A DNA stretch of 64,000 bases from NCBI GenBank assembly GCA_046154645.1, contig JBJXDZ010000060.1, positions 1 to 64,000 of the forward strand, given 5' to 3'. This document shows positions 26,966-35,133 of this stretch, piece by piece. The notes beneath the pieces were generated by a model. The model saw nothing but the letters and a program-made list of their open reading frames with translations, was not told the origin of the DNA and did no database searches. Made by a program: the position numbers and the translations under genes. Origin of the DNA: Ga0077555 sp046154645. GTDB lineage: Bacteria > Pseudomonadota > Alphaproteobacteria > Rhizobiales > Hyphomicrobiaceae. Every line of letters starts with the position of its first letter. Position 1 is the stretch's first letter.

Positions 26966-27922
26966 ATGCAGCCAACCACGCTGACTATCCTTTCGCATGC
27001 CGATATCATGCGCCTCGTTGATCCCGCCAAGGCCATCGATGTGTTGGCCGAGGGCTTCAAGGCATTGTCGCTGGGCAACGTGCAGGCGCCACCCCGACCC
27101 AAGGTCGATATTCCCGGCAAAGGTTTCGGCCTCGCCATGCTGGCTTGGATGCCCGGCTTTCCGATCTCGCTCAAAACCGTCAACGTCTTCCACGACAATC
27201 CTGCCAATGGCCTCGAGAGCCATCAGGCGCTGATTTCGCTCTTCGATGGTGACACCGGCAGACCGCTCGCCGTCCTCGATGGCGGCAGCATCACTGGAAT
27301 GCGCACGGCCGCCGCTGCCGTTCTCTCAGCGCGTCTCGGTGCCAGGCCGGATGCCCGCATCGCCGCCGTCATCGGCGCCGGCGTGCAGGGCCGCGAGCAC
27401 GTGCGGCTGCTGCATCTCGCCCGCGATTTCGATGAGATCTGCGTCTTCGCCCGCAGCGCAGAGGCAGCCCGGCGGACGGCCGCCCTGTCACCCAAGGCGC
27501 GCATCGTCGGTGACATCGAAACAGCCGTGCGCGGCGCCGACGTCGTGTGCCTGACCACAGCTGCGGCGACCCCGGTTATCGAAGCCGACTGGATCGGGCC
27601 CGGCACCCATGTCACTTCGGTCGGGTTTGCGCCGCCCGGCAGCGAACTGCCGCTGGCCCTGATTGCCAAGTCCCGCGTCATCGTCGAGGCCAAATCGGCG
27701 TTCGCCCCGGCGCCCGTCGGCTGCGCCGAGCTTGCCGGCCGCGATGCCTCGGGCGCCGTGGAAATCGGTGAAATTCTGCTCGGCATGAAGCCCGCCCGCG
27801 CCGCGGCGAACGAGATCACCCTCTACAAATCAATGGGCAACGCCATGGAGGACATGGTTGTTGCCCATCTCGCTTATTCAGAGGCGCTCCGCCTTGGCGT
27901 TGGCCAAAAGGTCACGGTCTGA
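26966..27922 (+). CDS. Ornithine cyclodeaminase / mu-crystallin family protein
   Basis: A 318-residue NAD(P)-dependent enzyme. Family landmarks are an N-terminal LTILSHADIMRLVDP, the substrate-binding LAMLAWMPGFPISLKTVNVF, GGSITGMRTAAAAVLSARL, and the Rossmann motif AAVIGAGVQGREHVRLL near residue 135. Possible reactions include ornithine cyclodeamination, ketimine reduction and alanine dehydrogenation. I start at ATG 26966, which has GGAG upstream, rather than at 26936. Confidence 0.88.
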   Translation: MQPTTLTILSHADIMRLVDPAKAIDVLAEGFKALSLGNVQAPPRPKVDIPGKGFGLAMLAWMPGFPISLKTVNVFHDNPANGLESHQALISLFDGDTGRPLAVLDGGSITGMRTAAAAVLSARLGARPDARIAAVIGAGVQGREHVRLLHLARDFDEICVFARSAEAARRTAALSPKARIVGDIETAVRGADVVCLTTAAATPVIEADWIGPGTHVTSVGFAPPGSELPLALIAKSRVIVEAKSAFAPAPVGCAELAGRDASGAVEIGEILLGMKPARAAANEITLYKSMGNAMEDMVVAHLAYSEALRLGVGQKVTV

Positions 27923-27953
27923 GCAATGCCGGCCGCGGTGCGTCACTGTCTTT

Positions 27954-27984
27954 GCGCCTTCAGTTACCCAATTCCAACCGGCGC
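27954..27984 (-). repeat. Dispersed 31-bp repeat, copy B
   Basis: On the minus strand it begins GCGCCGGTTGG and ends AAGGCGC, so the ends form a 5-bp inverted repeat. It aligns over 31 bp with the copies at 46897 and 47610. It lies 31 bp after the stop of the ornithine-cyclodeaminase-like gene, between two convergent genes. Confidence 0.65.
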
Positions 27985-28018
27985 GTTGCGCTTCAGATCC
28001 CCGCCTACATGCGCGCGT

Positions 28019-29221
28019 TCAGCGCAAGTTGCCGCAGAAGCGCTGGATGCGGCGGCAGGCTTCCTCGAGGTCCTCGTTTGAGAGCGCATAGGAAATGCGG
28101 AAGAACGGAGACATGGCAAACGCGGCGCCGTGCACGGCCGCGACGCCTTCCTCCTCCAACAGCGCCGTGACGAAATCCTCGTCCGTCTTGATCAACTTGC
28201 CCGAAGCGCTGGTCTTGCCGAGGGTGCCCTCGCACGACGGATAGACGTAGAACGCGCCTTCCGGCTTCGGGCACTTGAGACCCTTGGTCTGGTTCAGCAT
28301 CGACACGACCAGATCGCGGCGCACCTTGAACTTCTCGTTGTTGATCGGAATGAAGTGCTGTGGCCCGTTCAGCGCCTCGACGCCGGCCCATTGCGAAATC
28401 GACGACGGGTTCGACGTTGACTGGCTCTGCAGCTTGCCCATCGCCTTGATCAAAGGCTCCGGTCCGCCCGCGTAGCCAATGCGCCATCCGGTCATGCAAT
28501 AGGCCTTCGAGAGACCGTTGACCGTCAATGTCCGCTCATAGAGCGCCGGCTCCACCTGCGCCATGGTGTAGAACTTGTGGCCGTCATAGAGCAGGTGCTC
28601 GTACATGTCGTCGGGCATGCACCAGACATGACGGTGCTTCATCATGACGTCTGTGATGCCCTTCATCTCGGCCAGCGTGTAAGCGGCACCCGTCGGATTG
28701 GACGGCGCGTTGAACATGAACCACTTCGTCTTCGGTGTGATCGCGCGGTCGAGAACCTCAGGCTTGAGCTTGTAGCCGTCCTCGATGCGGCAATTGGCGA
28801 ACACTGGCTTGCCGCCGCACAGCATGACGATATCCGCATAAGACACCCAGCACGGCGCCGGGATCACAACCTCGTCGCCAGGATTGATCGTGGCCATCAG
28901 CGCGTTGAACAGCACCTGCTTGCCGCCGGTGCCGACCGTGATCTGGCTGCGCTTGTAATCGAGGCCATTCTCGCGCTTGAACTTGGCCACGATGGCATCC
29001 TTCAATTCAGGCATGCCGTCCGGGTCGGTGTACTTGGTCTTGCCCGATTGGATCGCCCTGATTGCCGCATCCTTGATGTTCTGCGGCGTGTCGAAATCCG
29101 GCTCACCCTGCGACAGGATGATGATGTTGCGACCCTCGGCCGCCAGCGCCCGCGCTTTCGCCGACACACCGATCGTCGCCGACGGAGAGATCCGGTTCAG
29201 GCTATCGGAGAAGAAGCCCAT
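28019..29221 (-). CDS. aatA: Aspartate/aromatic aminotransferase, class I
   Basis: A 400-residue PLP enzyme of the bacterial AspAT (1b) group. Landmarks: ISPSATIGVSAKARAL at the N-terminus, FMFNAPSNPTGAAYTLAE with the conserved Asn, MPDDMYEHLLYDG with the PLP-binding Asp and Tyr, and the Schiff-base Lys in VNGLSKAYCMTGWRIGYAGG near residue 239. It makes aspartate from oxaloacetate. Start at ATG 29221, preceded by AAAGGACA. Confidence 0.93.
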   Translation of the reverse strand: MGFFSDSLNRISPSATIGVSAKARALAAEGRNIIILSQGEPDFDTPQNIKDAAIRAIQSGKTKYTDPDGMPELKDAIVAKFKRENGLDYKRSQITVGTGGKQVLFNALMATINPGDEVVIPAPCWVSYADIVMLCGGKPVFANCRIEDGYKLKPEVLDRAITPKTKWFMFNAPSNPTGAAYTLAEMKGITDVMMKHRHVWCMPDDMYEHLLYDGHKFYTMAQVEPALYERTLTVNGLSKAYCMTGWRIGYAGGPEPLIKAMGKLQSQSTSNPSSISQWAGVEALNGPQHFIPINNEKFKVRRDLVVSMLNQTKGLKCPKPEGAFYVYPSCEGTLGKTSASGKLIKTDEDFVTALLEEEGVAAVHGAAFAMSPFFRISYALSNEDLEEACRRIQRFCGNLR

Positions 29222-29365
29222 GGGACGGGTGTCCTTTCGCGTATCGGGGTCCAGTTTGCGTGGCGCCTGCTGGTGCAAAGCGGGCCGGACCATAGTTGCA
29301 GCTCCGCCCACCTGCAAGCATAAGCATGGCTATTCCACGAATTCTCGGGCAACCTGAAACAGCAA

Positions 29366-29389
29366 TGCCGGAGCCCATAGGCCCCGGCA
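29366..29389 (-). terminator. Hairpin after rplI, possible terminator of the ribosomal operon
   Basis: A stem TGCCGG / CCGGCA, extended inside by GCC / GGC with one mismatch, lies about 35 bp past the rplI stop on the minus strand. The following T run is weak, so this may be a Rho-dependent or processing hairpin. Confidence 0.4.
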
Positions 29390-29423
29390 CGTGTCGTTCC
29401 TGGTCATCGGAAGCGTCGACTGC

Positions 29424-30014
29424 TCAGCCGCGCTCCTCGACGTCGGGCTGCTCGCCCGTGCCGCGGACGCCCTCTTCGAACGCCTGATCCTCGCTGAACG
29501 TCTCGATCTTCGGCGCCTCGTCGCGCACCATCGTCACGTCCTCGCCGCGAGCCTGGCGATCGGCCTCGTCCTGCGAGCGGGCGACGTTGACGGTCACGTT
29601 GACGATCACTTCGGGGTGCAACTGCACGCGCAACTGGTGCACGCCGAGCGCCTTGATCGGCTTGTCCAGCAGGATCTGGCGGCGGTCGACGGTGAAGCCG
29701 CCAGCCGTGATCACTTCCGCCAGATCGCGCGTCGACACAGAGCCGTAGAGCTGACCGGTATCGCCGGCCTGGCGGATCGACACGAACTTCTGCCCGTCGA
29801 GCTTGGTCGAGACGCCTTCGGCCTCCTTCTTCAGCTCGAGGTTTCGCGCCTCGAGCACCACGCGCTGGCTCTCGAAGTGCTTCTTGTTGTCATCCGTGGC
29901 GCGCAGCGCCTTGCCCTGCGGCAGCAGGAAATTGCGGGCAAAGCCGTCCTTGACGCGGACGACGTCGCCCATCTGGCCAAGGCGGCCGATGCGCTCGAGA
30001 AGAATGACGTGCAT
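29424..30014 (-). CDS. rplI: 50S ribosomal protein L9
   Basis: A 196-residue large-subunit protein. The L9 signature GDVVRVKDGFARNFLLPQGK lies at residues 16-35, a long charged connecting helix follows, and the C-terminal domain (GQLYGSVSTRDLAEVI, LDKPIKALGVHQLRVQLHP) is present. The acidic tail after residue 155 is an alphaproteobacterial extension. It is last in the rpsF-rpsR-DUF2232-rplI operon. Confidence 0.97.
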   Translation of the reverse strand: MHVILLERIGRLGQMGDVVRVKDGFARNFLLPQGKALRATDDNKKHFESQRVVLEARNLELKKEAEGVSTKLDGQKFVSIRQAGDTGQLYGSVSTRDLAEVITAGGFTVDRRQILLDKPIKALGVHQLRVQLHPEVIVNVTVNVARSQDEADRQARGEDVTMVRDEAPKIETFSEDQAFEEGVRGTGEQPDVEERG

Positions 30015-30093
30015 GGTGGGAACTCCGTTCGTTGTGTTGATGATGGGGATGATGTCGAGAGCGAGAGGTGCGAGTTCGCGATCAGGTGGACCG

Positions 30094-31089
30094 TCAGTCA
30101 GGCCCGCCGGCCGCCGGCGCCTTGCCCCGGCTTAGCGGCAGGATCGGCGCCAGGGCTGCAAAGATGGCGAGGGCGACGCTGGCCCAACCGTTGAGAAACA
30201 CCAGCGCCACATAGAGCACCGCCAGGATGCCCGGCCGGAACGTCGAGCCGCGCGAGAGGTCATGCACGATGGCAAGACCCATCAGCAGATGCGCGCAGAA
30301 GAAGGCACCGGCGAATGCGGAGCCGATGAAGCCAAGAGTGCCGCCGGTGAAGGCGAGTGGCAATGCCATCGCCAAGCCGAGGCTAAAGCCCACTGGAAAG
30401 ATCATCGATGGCACGTCCGGCAACGGCCGGATGAGGCGCCCCGACACTGCGGTAATGCGCGTCCCGATATAGAGATTGAGCAGCATCGACAGCAACCAGC
30501 TGAAGGCTGCGGCGCCGGGCAAGGTGTAGATGCCCAACTCGACCAGAGCCGACAGCTCATCCTCACTCAGGACTTTGCCGTCGCGGCGCGGCAGATGCTG
30601 GGCGAGCGCACCCATCAATTGACGCAGCATCGCCCGTTGTTGCTCGATATCGATGCCGAACACGACGGTGCTGAGAAATCCATGCAGGCCGGCGCAGACC
30701 GCAGCGATCGCAACGATGCGGCCAACCGGGTACCACTCCAGCAACGGCTTATTGGTCGGCGAATATTGATCGCTGGTCGGACGTTCGCGGCTGAGCAATG
30801 CGAGATGGCACAACAGGGCCGCCGGAATGCCATGTGCCACCGCATGCAGAAGCGCCACCTTGTCGCCAACCACGGCCAGCAGCACACTCGTCGACACCAC
30901 GGCGCCAAGTGCGGCCGCCATACTGCCAGCCCCGAGGCCCGCCAGAACCAGCGGCAACGGCGCCAAGAGATATACGAGCAGCCGGATGCCGAGGCCACCC
31001 GTCGCCGTCGCGACGAGCAAAAGTGCCGACGCCAAGCCGGCACCGATCCCGATCAGGGCAATCTGGCGCATTGCAGCTGTCCCGCTCAT
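30094..31089 (-). CDS. DUF2232 family membrane protein
   Basis: A 331-residue inner-membrane protein with about 8 predicted spans. It starts MRQIALIGIGAGLASALLLV and carries a conserved-looking ELGIYTLPGAAAFSWLLSMLLN near residue 190. DUF2232 genes lie between rpsR and rplI in many alphaproteobacteria, as here. The function is unknown. The rplI start follows 80 bp later. A 32-bp palindrome separates it from rpsR. Confidence 0.88.
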   Translation of the reverse strand: MSGTAAMRQIALIGIGAGLASALLLVATATGGLGIRLLVYLLAPLPLVLAGLGAGSMAAALGAVVSTSVLLAVVGDKVALLHAVAHGIPAALLCHLALLSRERPTSDQYSPTNKPLLEWYPVGRIVAIAAVCAGLHGFLSTVVFGIDIEQQRAMLRQLMGALAQHLPRRDGKVLSEDELSALVELGIYTLPGAAAFSWLLSMLLNLYIGTRITAVSGRLIRPLPDVPSMIFPVGFSLGLAMALPLAFTGGTLGFIGSAFAGAFFCAHLLMGLAIVHDLSRGSTFRPGILAVLYVALVFLNGWASVALAIFAALAPILPLSRGKAPAAGGPD

Positions 31090-31151
31090 AAGGCGGTTAG
31101 AGGCGGCATTGGCAGGCCCATCAGGGCACCCGCCACCTCAACCAGGAAACT

Positions 31152-31183
31152 GCGAGGATCAGACCCATGGGTCTGATCCTCGC
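31152..31183. repeat. 32-bp perfect palindrome between rpsR and the DUF2232 gene
   Basis: Each arm is 16 bp, beginning GCGAGGATC and meeting at ACCCA/TGGGT, with no mismatch and no loop. It starts 8 bp after the rpsR stop in the transcribed direction. As RNA it would form a very strong hairpin that could attenuate or process the message so that S6/S18 are made in excess over the membrane protein. No T run follows on the minus strand. Confidence 0.85.
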
Positions 31184-31190
31184 CGACGAT

Positions 31191-31439
31191 TTACTTGATC
31201 ACGTACGGCAACAAGCCGAGGAACCGCGCGCGCTTGATGGCACGGGCTAGTTCACGCTGCTTCTTCGCCGATACGGCCGTGATGCGGCTCGGCACGATCT
31301 TGCCGCGCTCCGACACATAACGGCCAAGGAGGCGAGCATCCTTATAGTCGATCTTCGGCGCATTTGCGCCCGAGAACGGGCAAGTCTTGCGGCGACGATG
31401 AAAGGGCCGGCGAGCCGGCGCTGCTGCTGCTTCAGCCAT
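31191..31439 (-). CDS. rpsR: 30S ribosomal protein S18
   Basis: An 82-residue small-subunit protein that pairs with S6. It has the S18 core RRKTCPFSGANAPKIDYKDARLL and SRITAVSAKKQRELARAIKRAR. Its ATG overlaps the rpsF stop by one base (TGATG), which couples their translation. Confidence 0.97.
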   Translation of the reverse strand: MAEAAAAPARRPFHRRRKTCPFSGANAPKIDYKDARLLGRYVSERGKIVPSRITAVSAKKQRELARAIKRARFLGLLPYVIK

Positions 31440-32065
31440 CAGGTGCGCTCCGGTGTCGTCGGTGGGGTTGTGCTCATGGGCGGACGGGGCGGACGGTCAC
31501 CGCCCTCACGTGGCGGACGATCGCCACCACCGCTGCGGAAACCACCTTCGCGAGGGGGCCGGTCGCCACGGTCTCCACCGCCACTGCGGAAGCCACCTTC
31601 GCGTGGCGGACGGTCGCCGCCGCCACCACCACCACCGCCGCGGAAGCCGCCACGGTCGCCACCGCGATCACCACCACGGAAACCGCCGCGCTCGCCGCCG
31701 CGGAAACCACCGCGCTCGCCACGATCGCTGCGCTCGTCGCGGTCGCTCTTCCGCATGGGCGCCGAGGGCTCGACCTCGTGCGCTTCGACCTTGACGGTGA
31801 GGAAGCGCATGATGTCGGTGTGGATGCCCATGCGGCGCTCCATCTCGGTCACCGCGGCTGCGGGGGCGTCGATGTTGAGCAGGGAATAATGGGCCTTGCG
31901 GTTCTTCTTGATCTTGAACGTGAGCGATTTGAGGCCCCAGTACTCGGTCTTCGTGACCTTGCCCTGGCCTTCTTCGATCACCTGTGTGAATTCCTTGGTC
32001 AGCGCCTCGACCTGTGTCTGCGACACATCCTGACGCACAAGGAACACATGCTCATAAAGCGGCAT
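31439..32065 (-). CDS. rpsF: 30S ribosomal protein S6 with long RGG-rich C-terminal extension
   Basis: 208 residues, about twice the usual S6 length. Residues 1-100 are a normal S6 domain (MPLYEHVFLVRQDVSQTQVE, EYWGLKSLTFKIKKNRKAHY, MERRMGIHTDIMRFLTVKV). Residues 105-208 are a low-complexity tail of RGGFRGG, DRPPREGG and FRSGGG units, like the RGG boxes of RNA-binding proteins. The tail DNA is a chain of imperfect repeats (about 31480-31760) and may vary in length between strains. Confidence 0.95.
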   Translation of the reverse strand: MPLYEHVFLVRQDVSQTQVEALTKEFTQVIEEGQGKVTKTEYWGLKSLTFKIKKNRKAHYSLLNIDAPAAAVTEMERRMGIHTDIMRFLTVKVEAHEVEPSAPMRKSDRDERSDRGERGGFRGGERGGFRGGDRGGDRGGFRGGGGGGGGDRPPREGGFRSGGGDRGDRPPREGGFRSGGGDRPPREGGDRPPRPPMSTTPPTTPERT

Positions 32066-32478
32066 GTTTCTAGCCTTCCTTCCTGGTTGTCCGCGCCGGC
32101 GCGTAGCCCCTCATGGGCCGGACGCCCCGCGAGGGGGCTGGAAGGCCCATCAGAACGACCCAAAGAGCGGAGACACTGGGGAAGAGGCGGCATAGCAATG
32201 CCAAGTCCCGCGCGCCCGAGATCTGTTTGCACAGTCTCAAGCACCCCGTTCAGCCTCCAACCGGCGTGGGTAGCGCGCGGGTTATGCCGCCTTTTTGCGA
32301 GCGCGGCAAGCCGGAAAGTGGGGCGCAGCGAGCCGCTCAAAGCCACGGGCGGCCCATGCCGCCGGCCTGGACCCAGCCTTGGGTTGCAGGCGCGCCCCTT
32401 GATCAGGCCGCAATTACCGCACTCGAGGTTCGGATCGAAATTGACAAGCCGCAACCGTCGCACTACTGGATGCCGCAG
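32066..32478. other. Intergenic region between rpsF and tRNA-Leu
   Basis: 413 bp with no supported gene. It should hold the rpsF operon promoter (minus strand) and the tRNA promoter (plus strand). It is GC-rich with several short hairpins (GCGCCGGCGC near 32094, GCCGCC-rich stretches near 32350). An ORF runs through it on each strand, but neither has recognisable protein character. Confidence 0.4.
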
Positions 32479-32564
<86 letters not shown>

Positions 32565-32713
32565 CTCATCGTTGTTTTTCAATAAGTTAATAACGCTCTA
32601 TACCGAATTCCATACCATTGTCCTGCTTTGCGGTCCAAGACTTGAGATCGCCCGAGAGTTGTGGGTGACGACAAGTGCAGCCGCTCTCAACCCTCTTTCT
32701 CATGGCGCTTTAG

Positions 32714-32998
32714 CTAGGCCTCGAACGCGTCAGCCATCACCTGCTGCATCGTCTTGTCCTGCCGGGCGGCGACGATCTTGAGCCGGCGTCTCGTCTCGGC
32801 CGGGAAGTATCCCGAGATCATGACCTGCCACTCGCGATCCAGGCGCAGTGACGCCGGGCGCGGCCGTCGTGCTTTGGTTACTGTCGGTATCGACTGCTCG
32901 GCCGAGTTCGTATGCAGAGCCGCCTCTGTGGCAGAGGTGAACGAAGCAGGGGTAACGCTCCCTTGTGTTTTGTCCCTCCTGAAGGGACGGGCCCGCAT
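32714..32998 (-). CDS. Ribbon-helix-helix domain protein, possibly C-terminally truncated
   Basis: A 94-residue protein. Residues 1-50 are basic and look disordered; the C-terminus VMISGYFPAETRRRLKIVAARQ and the following KTMQQVMADAFEA form a ribbon-helix-helix DNA-binding fold like ParG or antitoxin proteins. Related proteins run on for some 5-15 residues (AFEALLxKH); here a TAG cuts off after FEA, and the same frame continues LKRHEKEG, suggesting a nonsense mutation. It overlaps the small upstream ORF by one base. Confidence 0.45.
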   Translation of the reverse strand: MRARPFRRDKTQGSVTPASFTSATEAALHTNSAEQSIPTVTKARRPRPASLRLDREWQVMISGYFPAETRRRLKIVAARQDKTMQQVMADAFEA

Positions 32999-33123
32999 CA
33001 AGCACAGCGGGCACGAGGGGCGGCGAGGCAGCGAGCTGCCGCTGCATTTTTGGCACGCAGCTCTGCCAGCTCATCTTGTTGGATCGACGAATTCTTGCTC
33101 CCTTCGAGCGCGGTCTCTGCCAT
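32998..33123 (-). CDS. Possible 41-aa ORF coupled to the ribbon-helix-helix gene
   Basis: MAETALEGSKNSSIQQDELA, then ELRAKNAAAARCLAAPRARCA. Its TGA overlaps the next ATG (TGATG). It could be a short genuine partner gene or the broken front of a longer one. No family is recognised, and it overlaps the likely 5' end of the plus-strand membrane-protein remnant. Confidence 0.25.
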   Translation of the reverse strand: MAETALEGSKNSSIQQDELAELRAKNAAAARCLAAPRARCA

Positions 33124-33767
33124 GGCGCACTCCATCTGTCCGCCCCAGATATGTGGCTCGAGCAGAGAAACGGCGAGAGTTGCGTGTCGCACAGAGTATC
33201 GGCTGTTGGCGACGGTGGGCGCGATGATCGCGTCTGCGGCGATGAACTACCACGACATGGCCGGCGAAGGCAGCGGCGCTCAAGGCCAGATCCTGGGCGC
33301 GGTCAGTGTCGTGCTCGACCTCGGTCAGGCGGTGCTGCCGGTGCTGATCGCCAGCGCGTGGGCGGCCGGCGTCCCGGTGGCGCGCAGGACTTGGCGGCGT
33401 GTTTCTCGTTCTGCTTGTCATGTTCGGCCTCGCGTCGGCTCTCGGTTTTGGAGAGGCAAACAAAGGGAGCCGCGTGGCAACGCGAGAAGGGGCAACGGCG
33501 ATGCTCGTCTCGGTCGATGCCGAGATCGCCGCGTTCGAGACCAAGCGGAACACGTTACAGCCTCTCCGCTCCCTGCCTGAGGTGGAGGCTGTCTTGAAGT
33601 CGGCATGGCTGGCGCCGGTTGTCGAAGGGCAACGAATGCGCGGGACGCTCGTGGCCGTGTCGAAGCAGTGCACATTCCTCTCTGCGGTGACCATCGAGCG
33701 GTGCCGAGCTGTTCAGGTGATTGCGGTGGAGGTGGCGGCAGCAGGGGAGGGTTCAGCGCATCGATGA
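33122..33767 (+). pseudogene. Frameshifted small membrane protein (accessory element type)
   Basis: Two frames together make one plausible protein. The first (from about 33122) contains EYRLLATVGAMIASAAMNYH and ILGAVSVVLDLGQAVLPVLIASAWAAGVPVARR, two membrane helices. The second (from about 33390, in a different frame) continues FLVLLVMFGLASALGFGEAN, another helix, then a soluble tail with DAEIAAFETKRNTLQPL. The shift lies in the GG-CGG-CG run near 33390-33398. No family is recognised; similar proteins are typical of plasmids and integrative elements. Confidence 0.5.
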
Positions 33768-34275
33768 TGGGACCCACCCCGCGGCCCGCCGGACAATCGT
33801 CCTGATTCGGGCATAATTCGCCTGTCGCATCCAACAGTGTCGGCTCGAACAGCGCCGCTTTCGCGTCCTGCCACACGACGTCTCCATTCTTGGTAAGGCT
33901 CGCTAGCGCGCGAAGGTGTTGGCGACCGGCCGGATGGCCTGTGAAGGCGAAGCGATGACCATTGCTGCGCCATTGGGCATAGATGGCAACGTAGCGGGAG
34001 CGCAGCGGCACGGCGCCGGGCAGCCAGACCAGCGGTTGGGACAGCGCGGGCAGCGACGCATGCGCCGCACCGGCGACGAAATCAGCATCGTGGTCCGCTG
34101 CAGCATCGATCAGCCTGGAGACCAGGAGCCGCGCCTTGGCAAAATCGGCCAGTGTCACCTCAGCGACGCGAATGCTGGTCAGCAACGCTGGATCGGCCAC
34201 AATAGAGAATTGGGTTGGTTCTGACACGGGTTTTCGAATGGAGCTTCTATGCTCGGTTTGCGATAGCCGTCGCAT
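33418..34275 (-). CDS. Hypothetical ORF, probably only the N-terminal part genuine
   Basis: A 285-codon frame. The first 150 residues (VSEPTQFSIVADPALLTSIR, DFAKARLLVSRLIDAAADHD, YVAIYAQWRSNGHRFAFTGH) look protein-like. The part after residue 165 turns into a Pro-rich and Arg/Ser-rich sequence that lies opposite the membrane-protein remnant and is probably not coding. It may be a gene truncated by the same events that scarred this patch. No family is recognised. Confidence 0.28.
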   Translation of the reverse strand: MRRLSQTEHRSSIRKPVSEPTQFSIVADPALLTSIRVAEVTLADFAKARLLVSRLIDAAADHDADFVAGAAHASLPALSQPLVWLPGAVPLRSRYVAIYAQWRSNGHRFAFTGHPAGRQHLRALASLTKNGDVVWQDAKAALFEPTLLDATGELCPNQDDCPAGRGVGPIIDALNPPLLPPPPPQSPEQLGTARWSPQRGMCTASTRPRASRAFVALRQPAPAMPTSRQPPPQAGSGEAVTCSAWSRTRRSRHRPRRASPLPLLALPRGSLCLPLQNREPTRGRT

Positions 34276-34352
34276 CAGATCGAGAATGAAGGCCCCCTAA
34301 GCGACAACGAGAATCTCAGGATTGATCAGTGCTGACGTTACGGGTCTCGAGT

Positions 34353-34827
34353 TCAGTCTCTGGACAGCGCTGCGAGAGGATCAAGAAACGACGCCCTCCG
34401 CGCCGGCGCGTAACCGAAGACGATCCCAATCCCTGTCGAGAACAGCACAGCGAACACGATCGAGATGACAGAGAAGCTCAGCTGGTAGTCTGGAACGAGG
34501 GCGTTGAATGCTGCCGCAAGTGCGAGCGCACAACCGACACCTAAAAGCCCGCCGGCAAGGCAGACTACAACTGCCTCGATCAGAAACTGCTGCAGAATAT
34601 CGCTCCGCCGCGCGCCCACAGCCATGCGAACACAGATCTCGGCGATACGCTCCGAGACCGACACCAGCATGATGTTCATGACCCCGACACCGCCGACGAG
34701 AAGCGATATCCCCGCGATGGACGCGATCATGAGTGCCAGGGTTGCCGTCACGCTGCCGATCGTCTTGCGGATGTCATCGGTGTTGAGGATGACAAAATCC
34801 TTTGTGCGATGACGCGCGGTCAGGAAA
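34353..34827 (-). pseudogene. C-terminal fragment of a MacB-type ABC transporter permease
   Basis: The last 155 residues or so of a MacB/FtsX-family protein: RTKDFVILNTDDIRKTI, then SLLVGGVGVMNIMLVSVSER and ICVRMAVGARRSDILQQFLI, with three membrane helices and an end at PARRASFLDPLAALSRD. The ATPase domain, first helix and periplasmic domain are missing. The fragment stops where an IS21-type end begins at about 34828, so it cannot be functional. Confidence 0.8.
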
Positions 34828-35133
34828 TGCGCATTCCGGTGAAGGCGACCACCGTTTCCAGTCGATGACGACCACCCGTTCCGGTCCATGGCGACCAGGG
34901 TAACTGGGCTGTGCACGGGCGTGATGAACGCCGTTGGGTGATCTGCGAATCAGCCGGACCTCGCTCCTCATTCCAGAGGAGCGGTGATGGCCCAATCGAG
35001 ATTACCCATGCGCAAGATCCGCGATGTGCTCCGGCTGTCAGCTGCCGGTCTCTCCAAGCGTCTTATCGCCGCCAGCCTCGGCATCGGACCGACAGCTGCC
35101 GGGGCGTGTCTCCGCCGGGCGCGCGCAGCCAAG
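34828..35133 (+). mobile_element. Truncated IS21-family element: left end plus start of istA
   Basis: The region from TGCGCATTCCGG has the short repeated motifs typical of IS21-type ends (ATTCCGGTGAAGGCGACCAC, then GTTCC..CGATGACGACCACC and GTTCCGGTCCATGGCGACCA), about 160 bp before an ATG at 34987. From there the frame reads MAQSRLPMRKIRDVLRLSAA, then GLSKRLIAASLGIGPTAAG, the IstA helix-turn-helix. After about 50 codons the sequence switches to a racemase gene. The rest of istA, all of istB and the right end are gone. Confidence 0.75.

Noticed and set aside
31480..31760. Tandem-like DNA repeats resembling a CRISPR or VNTR array
   Set aside because: The units are imperfect, vary in length, and are in frame within rpsF, encoding RGG motifs. 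There are no unique spacers and no cas genes.
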